From an uncultured Clostridia bacterium (GTDB lineage: Bacteria > Bacillota > Clostridia > Christensenellales > Aristaeellaceae), in contig CAMJUL010000018.1 of the NCBI GenBank assembly GCA_946408995.1, positions 1 to 55,507 on the forward strand: a stretch of 55,507 nt of DNA, read 5' to 3'. The translations under genes were made by a program, and so were the position numbers. Position 1 is the stretch's first letter; every line of letters starts with the position of its first letter. The notes beneath the pieces are model-generated. The model was not told the origin of the DNA. It searched no databases and was given only the letters and a program-made list of their open reading frames with translations. Below, one piece after another: positions 34,661 to 42,665 of this stretch.

Positions 34661-35190
34661 TCCGGATGGCAGGTGCCCTTGGGCATATGCTCCCGGAAGA
34701 ACTGCCATACCCGCGCGTAGGGAGCGTCCCCCTGTCCCCTTGGCAGCAGGAAGGCCTTGCCCGGCTCCGCGTACAGATAAATGCACCCCCGGGTCAGGAA
34801 CACCGCGGCCCAGTCCTTCCAGGGGCGGTACAGGCTTTCCCCCGCCCTGGTGCCCCCAAGCACATGCACCCCCTCCTGGTTCAGCGTTACGGTATACACA
34901 AGCCTGGGCTTCTCCAGGCGGTTTTTTTCCGCCTGCAGGTTCACCTGCGTCAGGAAGGTGCCGAAATAAACCAGGGGCAGGCCGATCCCCACCGCCAGCA
35001 GCACAGCGGCGATCAGTCCGCTCTGCTCTCTGCGGCTCAGCACCGCCGCGACGGAAAAGGCGATCAGGATCAGCGAAAAGATCAGCGGTCTGCGGGCCTT
35101 GTGGCGCACCCGCAGCGCGTCGAAAAATGCGAACCTGCGGAAGGTTTTTTTGTCCAATCGAACGGGAACGGTGATCGTGGGTCTGGCCAT
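34654..35190 (-). CDS. YcxB-like membrane protein
   Basis: Protein of 178 residues. Two closely spaced membrane segments (about residues 36-53 and 58-80) are followed by a soluble C-terminal domain. That domain has VTLNQEGVHVLGGTRAGESLYRPWKDWAAVFLT and CIYLYAEPGKAFLLPRG, resembling the YcxB-like domain where a Trp-rich strand precedes LPR. The function of the family is not known. Transcription is convergent with the DJ-1 gene and divergent from the TRAP operon. Confidence 0.75.
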   Translation of the reverse strand: MARPTITVPVRLDKKTFRRFAFFDALRVRHKARRPLIFSLILIAFSVAAVLSRREQSGLIAAVLLAVGIGLPLVYFGTFLTQVNLQAEKNRLEKPRLVYTVTLNQEGVHVLGGTRAGESLYRPWKDWAAVFLTRGCIYLYAEPGKAFLLPRGQGDAPYARVWQFFREHMPKGTCHPEK

Positions 35191-35321
35191 GTCCTTTCCT
35201 CCCTTGTCCCTTTGCCGGCCTTCCGGCCGTTTCCCATACTATGGCACGGGCAGCAAAAAAACACAAGCTTCCGGTACAAAAGAAATGCAGCATTCAGCAA
35301 AAAAGAAATGTCAAAACCGGC

Positions 35322-35350
35322 TTGTGACGGACCCGAAAGTATGCTATACT
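35322..35350 (+). promoter_or_regulatory. Promoter of the TRAP transporter operon
   Basis: TTGTGA and TATACT with exactly 17 bases between, 70 bases before the start of the binding protein gene. Confidence 0.65.
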
Positions 35351-35420
35351 GCACAAAAAGTTCTTTCCGCCTCCTTTCGGTCCATCGCGGAAAGGAAAAT
35401 AAAAAAATGGAGGATGCCCC

Positions 35421-36407
35421 ATGAAGAAGCTGTTCGCACTTGTTCTGGCTCTCGCAATGCTCCTGTCCTGCACCGCCGCCCTGGCGGATCCCGTCAAGCT
35501 GACCTATGCCGAGGTGAACCCCATCGAAGGCACCATCGTCGGCGAACTCGCCAAGGCCTTCAAGGAGAAGGTGGAAGAACTCTCCAACGGCGAAATCGAG
35601 ATCGATATCCAGGCCAGCGGCGTTCTCGGCTCCGAAGACCAGATCCTGGACAACCTGCTGGGCTACGGCACCGTCACCGACATCTGCCGCATCTCCGCAT
35701 TCGCCCTGTCCCAGTACGGCTGCACCAAGGCCACGCTGCTCTCCCTGCCCTATGTGTTTGAGAGCCGCGACCATTTCTGGAATTTCGCCACCAGCGACCT
35801 GGCCAAGGAATTCCTCAATGAGCCCCAGCAGGTGGGCCTGCCCCTGCGCGGCCTGTGCTACGGCGAGGAAGGCTTCCGTCATTTCTTCTTCAAGAACGAA
35901 GTGCACGGCATCGAGGACCTCAAGAACCTCAAGATCCGCGTCTCCTCTGACCCGGTCATGACCGGCCTGGTGGGCAGCCTGGGCGCTTCCGCCACCACCG
36001 TTCCCTTCACCGAGCTCTACAGCGCGCTGCAGACCGGCGTTGTGGATGCCGCCGAGCAGCCCACCGCCAACTACAAGTCCAACGCCTTCCAGGAGGTTGC
36101 CCCCTACCTGATGCTGGACGGCCACACCCTGGGCGCCGTGCAGCTGATCATCACCGACACCGCCTGGAACAAGCTCTCCGCCGAGCAGCAGGCCATGGTC
36201 GAAGAAGCCGCCGCGTACGCTTCCCAGAAGTGCCGCGAGGTTTCCGAATCCAAGGAAGCCGAGACCCTGGAAGCCCTGAAGGCCGAAGGCGTCACCATCA
36301 TCGAAGTGGCGGACAAGACCCCCTGGGTGGAAGCGGTCAAGGACGTCGTCACCGCCAACATCAACGGTGAGGATGCCGCCCTCGAGCAGATCATGAGCAT
36401 GAAGTAA
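35421..36407 (+). CDS. dctP: TRAP transporter substrate-binding protein (DctP family)
   Basis: Protein of 328 residues with a signal peptide; the Cys in LLSCTAALAD may be a lipidation site. The DctP fold shows KAFKEKVEELSNGEIEIDI, EEGFRHFFFKN, LKIRVSSDPVM with the conserved substrate-carboxylate Arg, VPFTELYSALQTGVVDAAE and QPTANYKSNAFQEVAPYL. It binds an organic acid outside the membrane and hands it to the DctQM permease encoded next. An AUGGAGGAU site precedes the start. The substrate is unknown. Confidence 0.95.
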   Translation: MKKLFALVLALAMLLSCTAALADPVKLTYAEVNPIEGTIVGELAKAFKEKVEELSNGEIEIDIQASGVLGSEDQILDNLLGYGTVTDICRISAFALSQYGCTKATLLSLPYVFESRDHFWNFATSDLAKEFLNEPQQVGLPLRGLCYGEEGFRHFFFKNEVHGIEDLKNLKIRVSSDPVMTGLVGSLGASATTVPFTELYSALQTGVVDAAEQPTANYKSNAFQEVAPYLMLDGHTLGAVQLIITDTAWNKLSAEQQAMVEEAAAYASQKCREVSESKEAETLEALKAEGVTIIEVADKTPWVEAVKDVVTANINGEDAALEQIMSMK

Positions 36408-36426
36408 TCCTTTTATCCATTCCCAC

Positions 36427-36462
36427 CGGGGAAGCGGGGTACCCCCCCTCCCCCGGTTTTTC
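36427..36462 (+). terminator. Hairpin between dctP and dctQ
   Basis: CCGGGGAAGCGGGG / CCCCCCTCCCCCGG with a following TTTTT. It probably gives partial termination, so that binding protein exceeds permease. Confidence 0.6.
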
Positions 36463-36494
36463 ATTCAATCCGTCAAGAAAGGGGTGTTGGAAAG

Positions 36495-37046
36495 ATGAGC
36501 GAACCGCGCGTTCCCCAGGTTTTCCGGACACTGGAAAAAATCAAGCCCCTCTATGACTGGACCTACAAGATCCTGATGTTCGTCTGCCGGGTGCTTCTCA
36601 TCGGCGACATCTTCATCACCTGCTGGTCCGTCGCGGGGAGGTATATTCCCTTTATCACAGACCCTCATTGGAGCGAGGAAATCGTCCTGACGCTGATGGT
36701 CTACATGACGGTGCTTTCCGCCAGCCTTGCCATCCGCCGGGGCGCGCACATCCGCATGACCGCCTTTGACCGGTACCTGAACCCGAAGGCCCTCAAGGTC
36801 CTGGACCTTCTGGCCGATATCGCGGTGATGGCTCTGGGCGTGGTGCTGGTGATCTACGGCATCAAATTCTGCAACTCTCCCCTGAGCCTGCGGGGCAAAT
36901 ACGCCTCCCTGCCGGGGCTGAGCAAAATGTGGCAGTACCTGCCGGTGCCCGTCGCCGGCGTCAGCATGATCATCTTTGAACTTGAGCAGGTCTTCCGGCA
37001 TGTCGAGGCCTTCTGGCTGCCGGACACCAAAAAGGAGGTGGCGTGA
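36495..37046 (+). CDS. dctQ: TRAP transporter small permease (DctQ)
   Basis: Protein of 183 residues with four membrane segments. Family features include WSEEIVLTLMVYMTVLSASLAIRRGAHIRM, the conserved SxxxRxxxHIR element, and VPVAGVSMIIFELEQV. It forms the permease complex with DctM. Its stop overlaps the dctM start (GTGA). Confidence 0.92.
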   Translation: MSEPRVPQVFRTLEKIKPLYDWTYKILMFVCRVLLIGDIFITCWSVAGRYIPFITDPHWSEEIVLTLMVYMTVLSASLAIRRGAHIRMTAFDRYLNPKALKVLDLLADIAVMALGVVLVIYGIKFCNSPLSLRGKYASLPGLSKMWQYLPVPVAGVSMIIFELEQVFRHVEAFWLPDTKKEVA

Positions 37047-38350
37047 GCATGGATGCGGAAACCCTGTCCACAGTGATCCTTCTTGGCAGCTTCCTTGTGA
37101 TGATCCTTCTCCGCTTTCCCATCGCCTATGCCGTTGGCATTTCCACGGTGCTGTGCATGATGAGCATGGGTCAGCCCCTGCAGACCCTCTCCCAGCAGAT
37201 GGTCAAGGGCGTGTGGTCCTTCTCCCTGATGGCCGTTCCCTTCTTTATCACCATGGGGGTCCTGATGGGTACGGGCGGCATATCGGACAAGCTGATCGCC
37301 CTGGCCAACTCCCTGGTGGGCTGGATGCGGGGCGGTCTGGCCATGGTCAACATCGTGGCCAGCTACTTCTTCGGCGGCATCTCCGGCTCTGCTTCCGCGG
37401 ACACCGCCTCCCTGGGCTCCATCCTGATCCCCATGATGGTGGACCAGGGCTATGACGCCGACTTTTCCACCGCCGTCACCATCACCTCCTCCTGCGAGGG
37501 CCTTCTGGTGCCCCCCAGCCACAACATGGTCATTTACGCCACCACGGCGGGCGGCATCTCGGTGGGCGCGCTGTTCATGGCGGGCTATCTGCCCGGCGCC
37601 ATCCTGGCCATTTCCCTGATGGTGGGCTCCTACATCATCTCCGTCAAGCGCAACTACCCCAAGGGGGAGAAATTCTCCCTGTCCAATTTCTTTAAGCAGC
37701 TGGGCAAGTCCATCTGGGCCCTGCTGGCGGTGCTGATCGTGGTGTTCGGCGTGGTCGGCGGCGTATTCACCGCCACCGAATCCGCGGCCATCGCGGTCGT
37801 CTATTCCCTGTTCGTGTCGGTGTTCATCTACAAGGGCCTCAACTGGAAGGGCGTGTGGAAATCCCTGGAGGGCTGCGTTGAAACGCTGTCCATCGTGCTG
37901 ATCCTGATCGCCTTCTCCGCCGCCTTCGGCAACTGCCTCACCCTGCTGCATGTGCCTGCCAAGGCCGCCGGCCTGATCACCTCCGTCACCTCCAACCCCA
38001 TCATTATCGCCCTGCTGCTGAACCTGATCCTGCTGGTGCTGGGCATGATCATGGACATGGCGCCCATCATCCTGATCGCCACGCCCATTCTGCTGCCCGT
38101 AGCCACTTCCATAGGCATCAGCCCCATTCAGTTCGGCATCATGGTGGTGCTCAACTGCGGCATCGGCCTTCTGACCCCGCCCGTGGGCGCAGTGCTGTTC
38201 ATCGGCTCCGCCGTGGCCAAACGGCCCATGGAAAAGGTGGTCCGCGCCACCATGCCCTTCTACCTGTGCATGCTGGTGGCCCTGCTGCTGATCACCTTCA
38301 TTCCCCAGATCAGCCTGTGGCTGCCCTCCGTCTTCGGCTACGCCGTCTGA
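37043..38350 (+). CDS. dctM: TRAP transporter large permease (DctM)
   Basis: Protein of 435 residues with about twelve membrane segments. The GTG at 37043 overlaps the dctQ stop; an ATG two codons later is an alternative. Conserved parts include MAVPFFITMGVLMGTGGIS, YFFGGISGSASADTASLGSI, CEGLLVPPSHNMVIYA and LLTPPVGAVLFIGSAV. It is the Na+-driven translocating subunit of the TRAP system. Confidence 0.95.
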   Translation: MSMDAETLSTVILLGSFLVMILLRFPIAYAVGISTVLCMMSMGQPLQTLSQQMVKGVWSFSLMAVPFFITMGVLMGTGGISDKLIALANSLVGWMRGGLAMVNIVASYFFGGISGSASADTASLGSILIPMMVDQGYDADFSTAVTITSSCEGLLVPPSHNMVIYATTAGGISVGALFMAGYLPGAILAISLMVGSYIISVKRNYPKGEKFSLSNFFKQLGKSIWALLAVLIVVFGVVGGVFTATESAAIAVVYSLFVSVFIYKGLNWKGVWKSLEGCVETLSIVLILIAFSAAFGNCLTLLHVPAKAAGLITSVTSNPIIIALLLNLILLVLGMIMDMAPIILIATPILLPVATSIGISPIQFGIMVVLNCGIGLLTPPVGAVLFIGSAVAKRPMEKVVRATMPFYLCMLVALLLITFIPQISLWLPSVFGYAV

Positions 38351-38406
38351 TTCCGTTTCGCTTCTCTCTCTGCGGCGCCCTTCCCCCGGGTCCTGCCCGC
38401 CAGGAG

Positions 38407-38428
38407 GACGGAAAAGGATTTTTCCGTC
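38407..38428 (+). terminator. Terminator of the TRAP operon
   Basis: GACGGAAAA / TTTTCCGTC stem with a 4-base loop, 57 bases after dctM. A further hairpin (GTGAAGG...CCTTCAC, 38469-38492) lies upstream of the next small gene. Confidence 0.5.
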
Positions 38429-38550
38429 TCTCCGGCTGCCGGTCCTGCATCTTAATGCGTATCAACGGGTGAAGGGAGCAAGGCTCCTTCACGTACAGCC
38501 TGCATGAAGAAACGTGACGATACAGTGAACCATCAATGGAGGGGAAGAAA

Positions 38551-38775
38551 ATGGAAGAACTCAATTTGAACCAGATGAAAGACATCGGCGGCGGGTATGT
38601 GGTTCTGGACCCGAAGACCAACAAATACATGATCGTCCGCCAGGACGGCAGCGTAGTCGCCCCCGCCCCGGACCAGGAAACCGCCATCCGCTTCGCCCGT
38701 CAGTTCAACACCAGCGGCACGGTCCTGACCCTGGACGAGTACAAAAAGAAATTCGGCAGGGATTTGGCCTGGTAA
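38551..38775 (+). CDS. Small protein with double-glycine leader, subfamily A
   Basis: Protein of 74 residues. The N-terminus MEELNLNQMKDIGGG fits a double-glycine-type leader, where hydrophobic and acidic residues precede GG. The remaining 60 or so residues hold YVVLD..., a long central part and LDEYKKKFGR near the end. It aligns with the product of 51753-52010: GG, VV, EY-K-FGR and spacing are shared. The start follows GGAGG; an ATG five codons earlier is less likely. It may be exported and cleaved by a C39-peptidase ABC transporter, none of which is in the window. The function is unknown. Confidence 0.75.
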   Translation: MEELNLNQMKDIGGGYVVLDPKTNKYMIVRQDGSVVAPAPDQETAIRFARQFNTSGTVLTLDEYKKKFGRDLAW

Positions 38776-38792
38776 GCGCCCGTTCCTCGCCA

Positions 38793-38820
38793 GCGGCCCC
38801 CGGAAGGGGGCCGTTTTTTA
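38793..38820 (+). terminator. Terminator of small leader gene A1
   Basis: CGGCCCCC / GGGGGCCG with a GGAA loop followed by TTTTTT. Confidence 0.9.
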
Positions 38821-38825
38821 TGGGA

Positions 38826-38883
38826 AAGGGGGAGCGGGCGGGGGAAGGGACGAATGAATACTGAAAAAGGAAGAATGAAACGG
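38826..38883 (+). repeat. Dispersed purine-rich repeat, copy R1 (degenerate)
   Basis: Pattern GGGAGCGGGCGGGGGAAGG, then ...GAATGAATACTGAAAAAGGAAGAATGAAACGG. It resembles R3 and R5 in layout but is the most divergent copy. Confidence 0.4.
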
Positions 38884-39000
38884 TCGGGGCGCCGTCGGCC
38901 GTTTTTTAGGGGCCAAGCAGGGATTCCCCCTTCCGCGTGGAAAACAGATACACAATCTTCCATCGTTCGTTTTTCCCTGCTTCAGACACAGGAGGGTCCT

Positions 39001-39552
39001 ATGAACAACGAAAAAACCGATTTTATGTCCCTGCTGTTTGAAACGCCGCCTGTCCTCAAGGGAAGGTCCCTTGTGCTCAAGCCGCTCGCGCCCAAGGATA
39101 CGGAGGCCCTGAGGCGGCTCACGCGGGAGGAAGCCGTCTACCGGTATTTGCCGTCCTTTTTGTTTGAAAAGCAGGATGAACCCGAAAACATCCTCCCGCG
39201 CCTGTACAAAGAGGGCTTACGGGACTCCCTGATCCTTGGCGTTTTTCAGGAGGACCTTTTCCGCGGGCTGGCGGAAGTCTACGGCTACAGGGCGCCCATC
39301 CATAAGGCGAGCGTCGGCTACCGGCTTATGAGGGAGGCTTGGGGAAAGGGGATCGCCACGGAAGCGCTGGGGATCCTGGTGGAGGAACTGACGGCGAACC
39401 GCGGGATCGAGATCCTTACCGCCAGCACCATGATCGGGAATCGGGCCTCCGCCCGGGTCCTTGAGAAGAACGGCTTTACCCTGGTCTGCCACAAAGTCTA
39501 TGAGGATTGGGGCTTTTCACATCCCATCCTTGCCGACAAATGGATCCGGTAA
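39001..39552 (+). CDS. GNAT-family N-acetyltransferase
   Basis: 183 residues from the ATG at 39001, seven bases after AGGAGGG; upstream in-frame codons lack coding character. It begins GRSLVLKPLAPKDTEALRRL, has the GNAT acetyl-CoA loop near REAWGKGIATEALG, and then IGNRASARVLEKNGFTLV, features of RimJ/RimL-type acetyltransferases. The substrate is unknown. It is different in sequence from the other GNAT at 19936. Confidence 0.88.
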   Translation: MNNEKTDFMSLLFETPPVLKGRSLVLKPLAPKDTEALRRLTREEAVYRYLPSFLFEKQDEPENILPRLYKEGLRDSLILGVFQEDLFRGLAEVYGYRAPIHKASVGYRLMREAWGKGIATEALGILVEELTANRGIEILTASTMIGNRASARVLEKNGFTLVCHKVYEDWGFSHPILADKWIR

Positions 39553-39620
39553 CGTCGCATGCCCTTCCATGGCCGATGGGTCCTGTTTTGCATCGACCGG
39601 AAGACCGTTTCCCGGTCCTC

Positions 39621-39680
39621 TGAACCCCTCCCCTCCGCTCCGACATTCCACTCTGCACTCTCCGCATTTCACATTTAAAA
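39621..39680 (-). repeat. Dispersed purine-rich repeat, copy R2 (reversed)
   Basis: On the minus strand it reads AAATGTGAAATGCGGAGAG, then TGCAGAGTGGAATGTCGG, close to R3. It lies 109 bases upstream of the LysM leader gene. Confidence 0.65.
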
Positions 39681-39788
39681 AACTGCCATCCTCCTCCGGG
39701 ACACGTATCAACAGGTGCAAGGCGATGCGCCCTGCCAAAGAAAGAATCAAAATCAACGCCCAATGGCTTAAAATGGAGGATGAAAACC

Positions 39789-40043
39789 ATGTCTGAATTT
39801 AAAAACGATCCCGTTGTGGAGCTGAACGTAAACGAACTGGACCAGGCCGCCGGCGGCGTCAACCGCTACAAGAGGCTCAACGCCAAGGAAGGCTTCATCA
39901 TCTATCAGGTCAAGCCAGGCGACACGCTGAACAAGCTTGCCACCCGTTATCACTGCACCGTCAGCGACATTCTTCGCTGGAACCCCAAGATCACCAACCG
40001 CAATATGATCTACGACAACGAATACCTGTACATCCGCGCGTAA
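39789..40043 (+). CDS. Small LysM protein with double-glycine leader, subfamily B
   Basis: Protein of 84 residues. Leader-like N-terminus: VVELNVNELDQAAGG at residues 9-23. After GG comes a basic linker and one LysM domain (YQVKPGDTLNKLATRYHC...ILRWNPKI, ending NEYLYIRA) that should bind N-acetylglucosamine polymers such as peptidoglycan or chitin. There is no Sec signal. The product is thus likely a wall-binding microprotein exported through a double-glycine (C39-type) route. The start follows GGAGG. A degenerate paralogue lies at 44372. A very strong terminator follows 4 bases after the stop. Confidence 0.85.
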   Translation: MSEFKNDPVVELNVNELDQAAGGVNRYKRLNAKEGFIIYQVKPGDTLNKLATRYHCTVSDILRWNPKITNRNMIYDNEYLYIRA

Positions 40044-40047
40044 ACGC

Positions 40048-40099
40048 ATCGGCAGCGAAGGGCCCCCGTCCCATGGACGGGGGCCCTTTCGCTGCCGAT
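40048..40099 (+). terminator. Terminator of the LysM leader gene
   Basis: A stem of about 24 bp (ATCGGCAGCGAA-GGGCCCCCGTCC pairs with the reverse) and a CAT loop. The same layout ends the pseudogene copy at 44632. Confidence 0.85.
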
Positions 40100-40190
40100 G
40101 ACAGTCTTCATCAGGACGAGTCTTTGATGGTATGCGTACTTGGCAGCAATGGACCAGTCGTGGTAATCCGTCGGCTGCCATCTGCTCCGT

Positions 40191-41318
40191 TCAAAAACGC
40201 ACGCTGACGCCGTTGACGGTCACATCGTCCTCGGCACGGATGACGATGTACCTGTGCCCGTCGATGATGCGGGTCTCCACCAGGTCGGACCGGTCCGGGT
40301 CCACCCGGATCGAAACGGCGGGGGTCTTGACCTCGAACTGGCGGGTGGGGGCCACATTGGCCGCGTTCAGCACCGTGCGGGGACCGAATTGGGCCTCATA
40401 GGCCTCCGCGAAGGCGTCCGCCTTCGCCTGGGACACGCCGCCCTCCAGCAGCGCTCCCTTCACTTCCGTGGCGGAAAACACCGGCGCGGGGGACTGGCGG
40501 TCCTTTTTGCAGGCCTCGGTCTTTTCCAGCACCATGTCCTGCACGGCCTGCACGGCCTCCAGGCTGCATTCTTCCTGCAGGGAGGCCTCCAGCAGCAGGC
40601 CGAAGGTCTCCTTCTGGGTATCGGCAGCCATGGAGGCCTCGGTGCCCAGCACCCGGTCCACAAAGTCCTCATGGGCCACGGAGGTGTCCTTGCTGTACAT
40701 CAGCGCCCCGTAAAGGTTGCAGGCCCGCTCCTCAAAGGCGGGGAACATGAAACCCAGCCCCGGCGCGCCCACCACCCAGTCCCCTTCCCGGGGATGGAAT
40801 TCCCTGTCGTCGTTGAAATAGGACAGACCGGGCTTGCTCAGCTTCACCGGACACACCGCGCACAGGATGTATTTGAACACCTCCGTGGAGCGTTCCCGGT
40901 CCGTCTCCCCGTCCGCGCTTTTAAAGGGCACGTCATACCCGTCGTGCAGCAGCAGGATCAGGTAGTTGTCCTCCGTATGCATGGAGGCAATGATGCCCCG
41001 GCAGAGGGCGGCCACGTCCTCTTCGTCCTTCAGCGCCCCGTCCCGCAGGGCGGAAAGCAGATGGTGCTGCCTGCCCTCCATCACCTGCTCCGGGGTAAAA
41101 TCCACGTCCAGCAGGTTCCGGCCGGGCTCGCCGGACAGCACCCGGCGGAAGATGGCCAGGTACCGGTCCGCCTCCTCCCGGGGCATGGCCTGAATGGATT
41201 TGGTGAAGGAGGATATGATCTCCCCGTCCTTCTGCACATAACAGCCCCTGACGCAGGTGATGGCGTTATGCTCGTAATTGAGACGGCGGCGGATTTCGGC
41301 AATGTCTTTTCTGTTCAT
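40191..41318 (-). CDS. DUF4317 domain-containing protein
   Basis: Protein of 375 residues. The N-terminus IAEIRRRLNYEHNAITCVRGCYV matches the family opening, and KPGLSYFNDDREFHPREGDWVVGAPGLGFMFPAF, the central block, is its signature. No enzymatic motif is evident. The family is common in Clostridia and has no established function. The gene is the last of a minus-strand group with the phosphatase and trmO upstream. Confidence 0.9.
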   Translation of the reverse strand: MNRKDIAEIRRRLNYEHNAITCVRGCYVQKDGEIISSFTKSIQAMPREEADRYLAIFRRVLSGEPGRNLLDVDFTPEQVMEGRQHHLLSALRDGALKDEEDVAALCRGIIASMHTEDNYLILLLHDGYDVPFKSADGETDRERSTEVFKYILCAVCPVKLSKPGLSYFNDDREFHPREGDWVVGAPGLGFMFPAFEERACNLYGALMYSKDTSVAHEDFVDRVLGTEASMAADTQKETFGLLLEASLQEECSLEAVQAVQDMVLEKTEACKKDRQSPAPVFSATEVKGALLEGGVSQAKADAFAEAYEAQFGPRTVLNAANVAPTRQFEVKTPAVSIRVDPDRSDLVETRIIDGHRYIVIRAEDDVTVNGVSVRF

Positions 41319-41340
41319 GATGTCGTGTGATCCTTTCGTT

Positions 41341-42042
41341 TTATACGTCTCCTCTGTCCGGGGATCCCGTTGGCGCTACGTCCGTCACGGTCAGGGTATC
41401 CCCGTCCACGGAAAAGCGGATGTTGTATCTGGCGTAGGCCAGGCCGTAGGCCTTTCCGGCGTCCCGCCGGTAGCCTGGCCGGGGGTCTCCCGCCAGCACG
41501 CGCAGCAGCACCGCGCGTTTTTCCTCCGGAACGCGGCAAAGCAGCTCCGGCGGAAAGACCACCTGCAGGGCCCGCCCCTTCACCTGCGCGGCAAAGCCCG
41601 CGTTTGCCTCCGGAAACGCGTCCGCGTAGGGCAGGTAGGGCTTGATGTCATAGACGGCGGTGCCGTCGGTCATGTCCGCCCCAAGGATGCGCAGCGCCGG
41701 GCCCTCCTGCCCCTCGTAATCGATGCCGGCAAGCCTCACGCAGGACAGTCCCAGGGGATTGGGCCGGTTGGGGGAACGGGTGGCGAAGACCCCCATCCGT
41801 TCGTTGCCCCCCAGCATCGGGGGGCGGACGGTGGGGCTGAAGCCTTCCCTGCCCATCCGGTCGAAGCCCCAGATCAGCCAGATCCTTTCAAACCCCTCCA
41901 GGCCCCGCAGGGCGTTCACGTCCCGGAAGGGCTTTTCAAAAACCACCCGGGCCGGCAGGTCGCGCAGCACCTCCGCCTGGCGCGGAAGGCCGAATTTCTC
42001 CGGAAAATCGTTGTGTATCCGGGCAATGGGGATCAGTTCCAC
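41341..42042 (-). CDS. trmO: tRNA (N6-threonylcarbamoyladenosine37-N6)-methyltransferase
   Basis: Protein of 233 residues. The start is GTG, following the stop of the phosphatase gene without a gap (TGAGTG), after a GGGAGGGG site. The TsaA/TrmO core has IARIHNDFPEKFGLPRQ and the signature RSPNRPNPLGLS, plus ADMTDGTAVYDIKPYLPYAD. The C-terminal extension (about residues 150-230) contains DPRPGYRRD. It methylates t6A37 of certain tRNAs using S-adenosylmethionine. Confidence 0.93.
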   Translation of the reverse strand: MELIPIARIHNDFPEKFGLPRQAEVLRDLPARVVFEKPFRDVNALRGLEGFERIWLIWGFDRMGREGFSPTVRPPMLGGNERMGVFATRSPNRPNPLGLSCVRLAGIDYEGQEGPALRILGADMTDGTAVYDIKPYLPYADAFPEANAGFAAQVKGRALQVVFPPELLCRVPEEKRAVLLRVLAGDPRPGYRRDAGKAYGLAYARYNIRFSVDGDTLTVTDVAPTGSPDRGDV

Positions 42043-42447
42043 TCATTTCCCCTCCCCCATCAGCGCACGCAGGGCAAACAGCAGCCTATCCGCACAGGTG
42101 CGGTAGTCCTCCAGATCCCCGCCAAAGGGATCGGGGATCTCCAGCGGCATCGGGCGGATCTTTCTTTTCAGGGCGGGGAACCGCTCGGCCAGGGCCGCCG
42201 CGTGGGCGCCGGTCATGCACAGCACCGCGTCCGCGTCCCGCACCATGGCTTCCGTTATATTTTTTGCGCGGTGACCCGTCAGGTCCAATCCCATCTCCTC
42301 CATGACCCGGCAGGCGTGGACGTTGGCCGGCTCTCCCTCCCGGGCATGCAATCCGGCGGAGGCGCCCTCCCCGCCCAAGCGGTTCCACAGGGCCGCCGCC
42401 ATGGGGCTCCGGCAGGTGTTGCCGGTGCAGACAAACAGCGCTTTCAT
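42043..42447 (-). CDS. Low-molecular-weight protein-tyrosine phosphatase
   Basis: Protein of 134 residues. The P-loop is at the start (CTGNTCRS, Cys7 to Arg13), and the general acid is in IPDPFGGDLEDY. AEAMVRDADAVLCMT-like strands match the family. Homologues dephosphorylate bacterial tyrosine kinases or arginine-phosphorylated proteins; this one is shorter than the usual 150-160. Its stop is directly followed by the trmO start, so the two are translationally linked. Confidence 0.93.
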   Translation of the reverse strand: MKALFVCTGNTCRSPMAAALWNRLGGEGASAGLHAREGEPANVHACRVMEEMGLDLTGHRAKNITEAMVRDADAVLCMTGAHAAALAERFPALKRKIRPMPLEIPDPFGGDLEDYRTCADRLLFALRALMGEGK

Positions 42448-42552
42448 CCTCGCGTCCTCCCTGTTTTAAGCGTCGTGTCCGGTCATTGTACCATAAATCC
42501 GCCCCGGATTCAAATCCCGGCGGCACCGGGTCCGGCCCTCAAAAAAGCGGAT

Positions 42553-42567
42553 CCGTTATATAACGCC
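42553..42567. promoter_or_regulatory. 15-bp motif with palindrome, second copy
   Basis: CCGTTATATAACGCC, identical to 3212-3226. It lies about 100 bases before the carboxylesterase start. A possible -10 (TATACT at 42595-42600) lies just downstream. Confidence 0.35.
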
Positions 42568-42665
42568 GCTCTGGTCTTTTGGGGGCAACAGGCGTATACT
42601 GATGCCAGCATGATCCTTCCGCATAAAATACCGGATCCCATTTCCCGTCCAAAGGAGGCAAAAAT

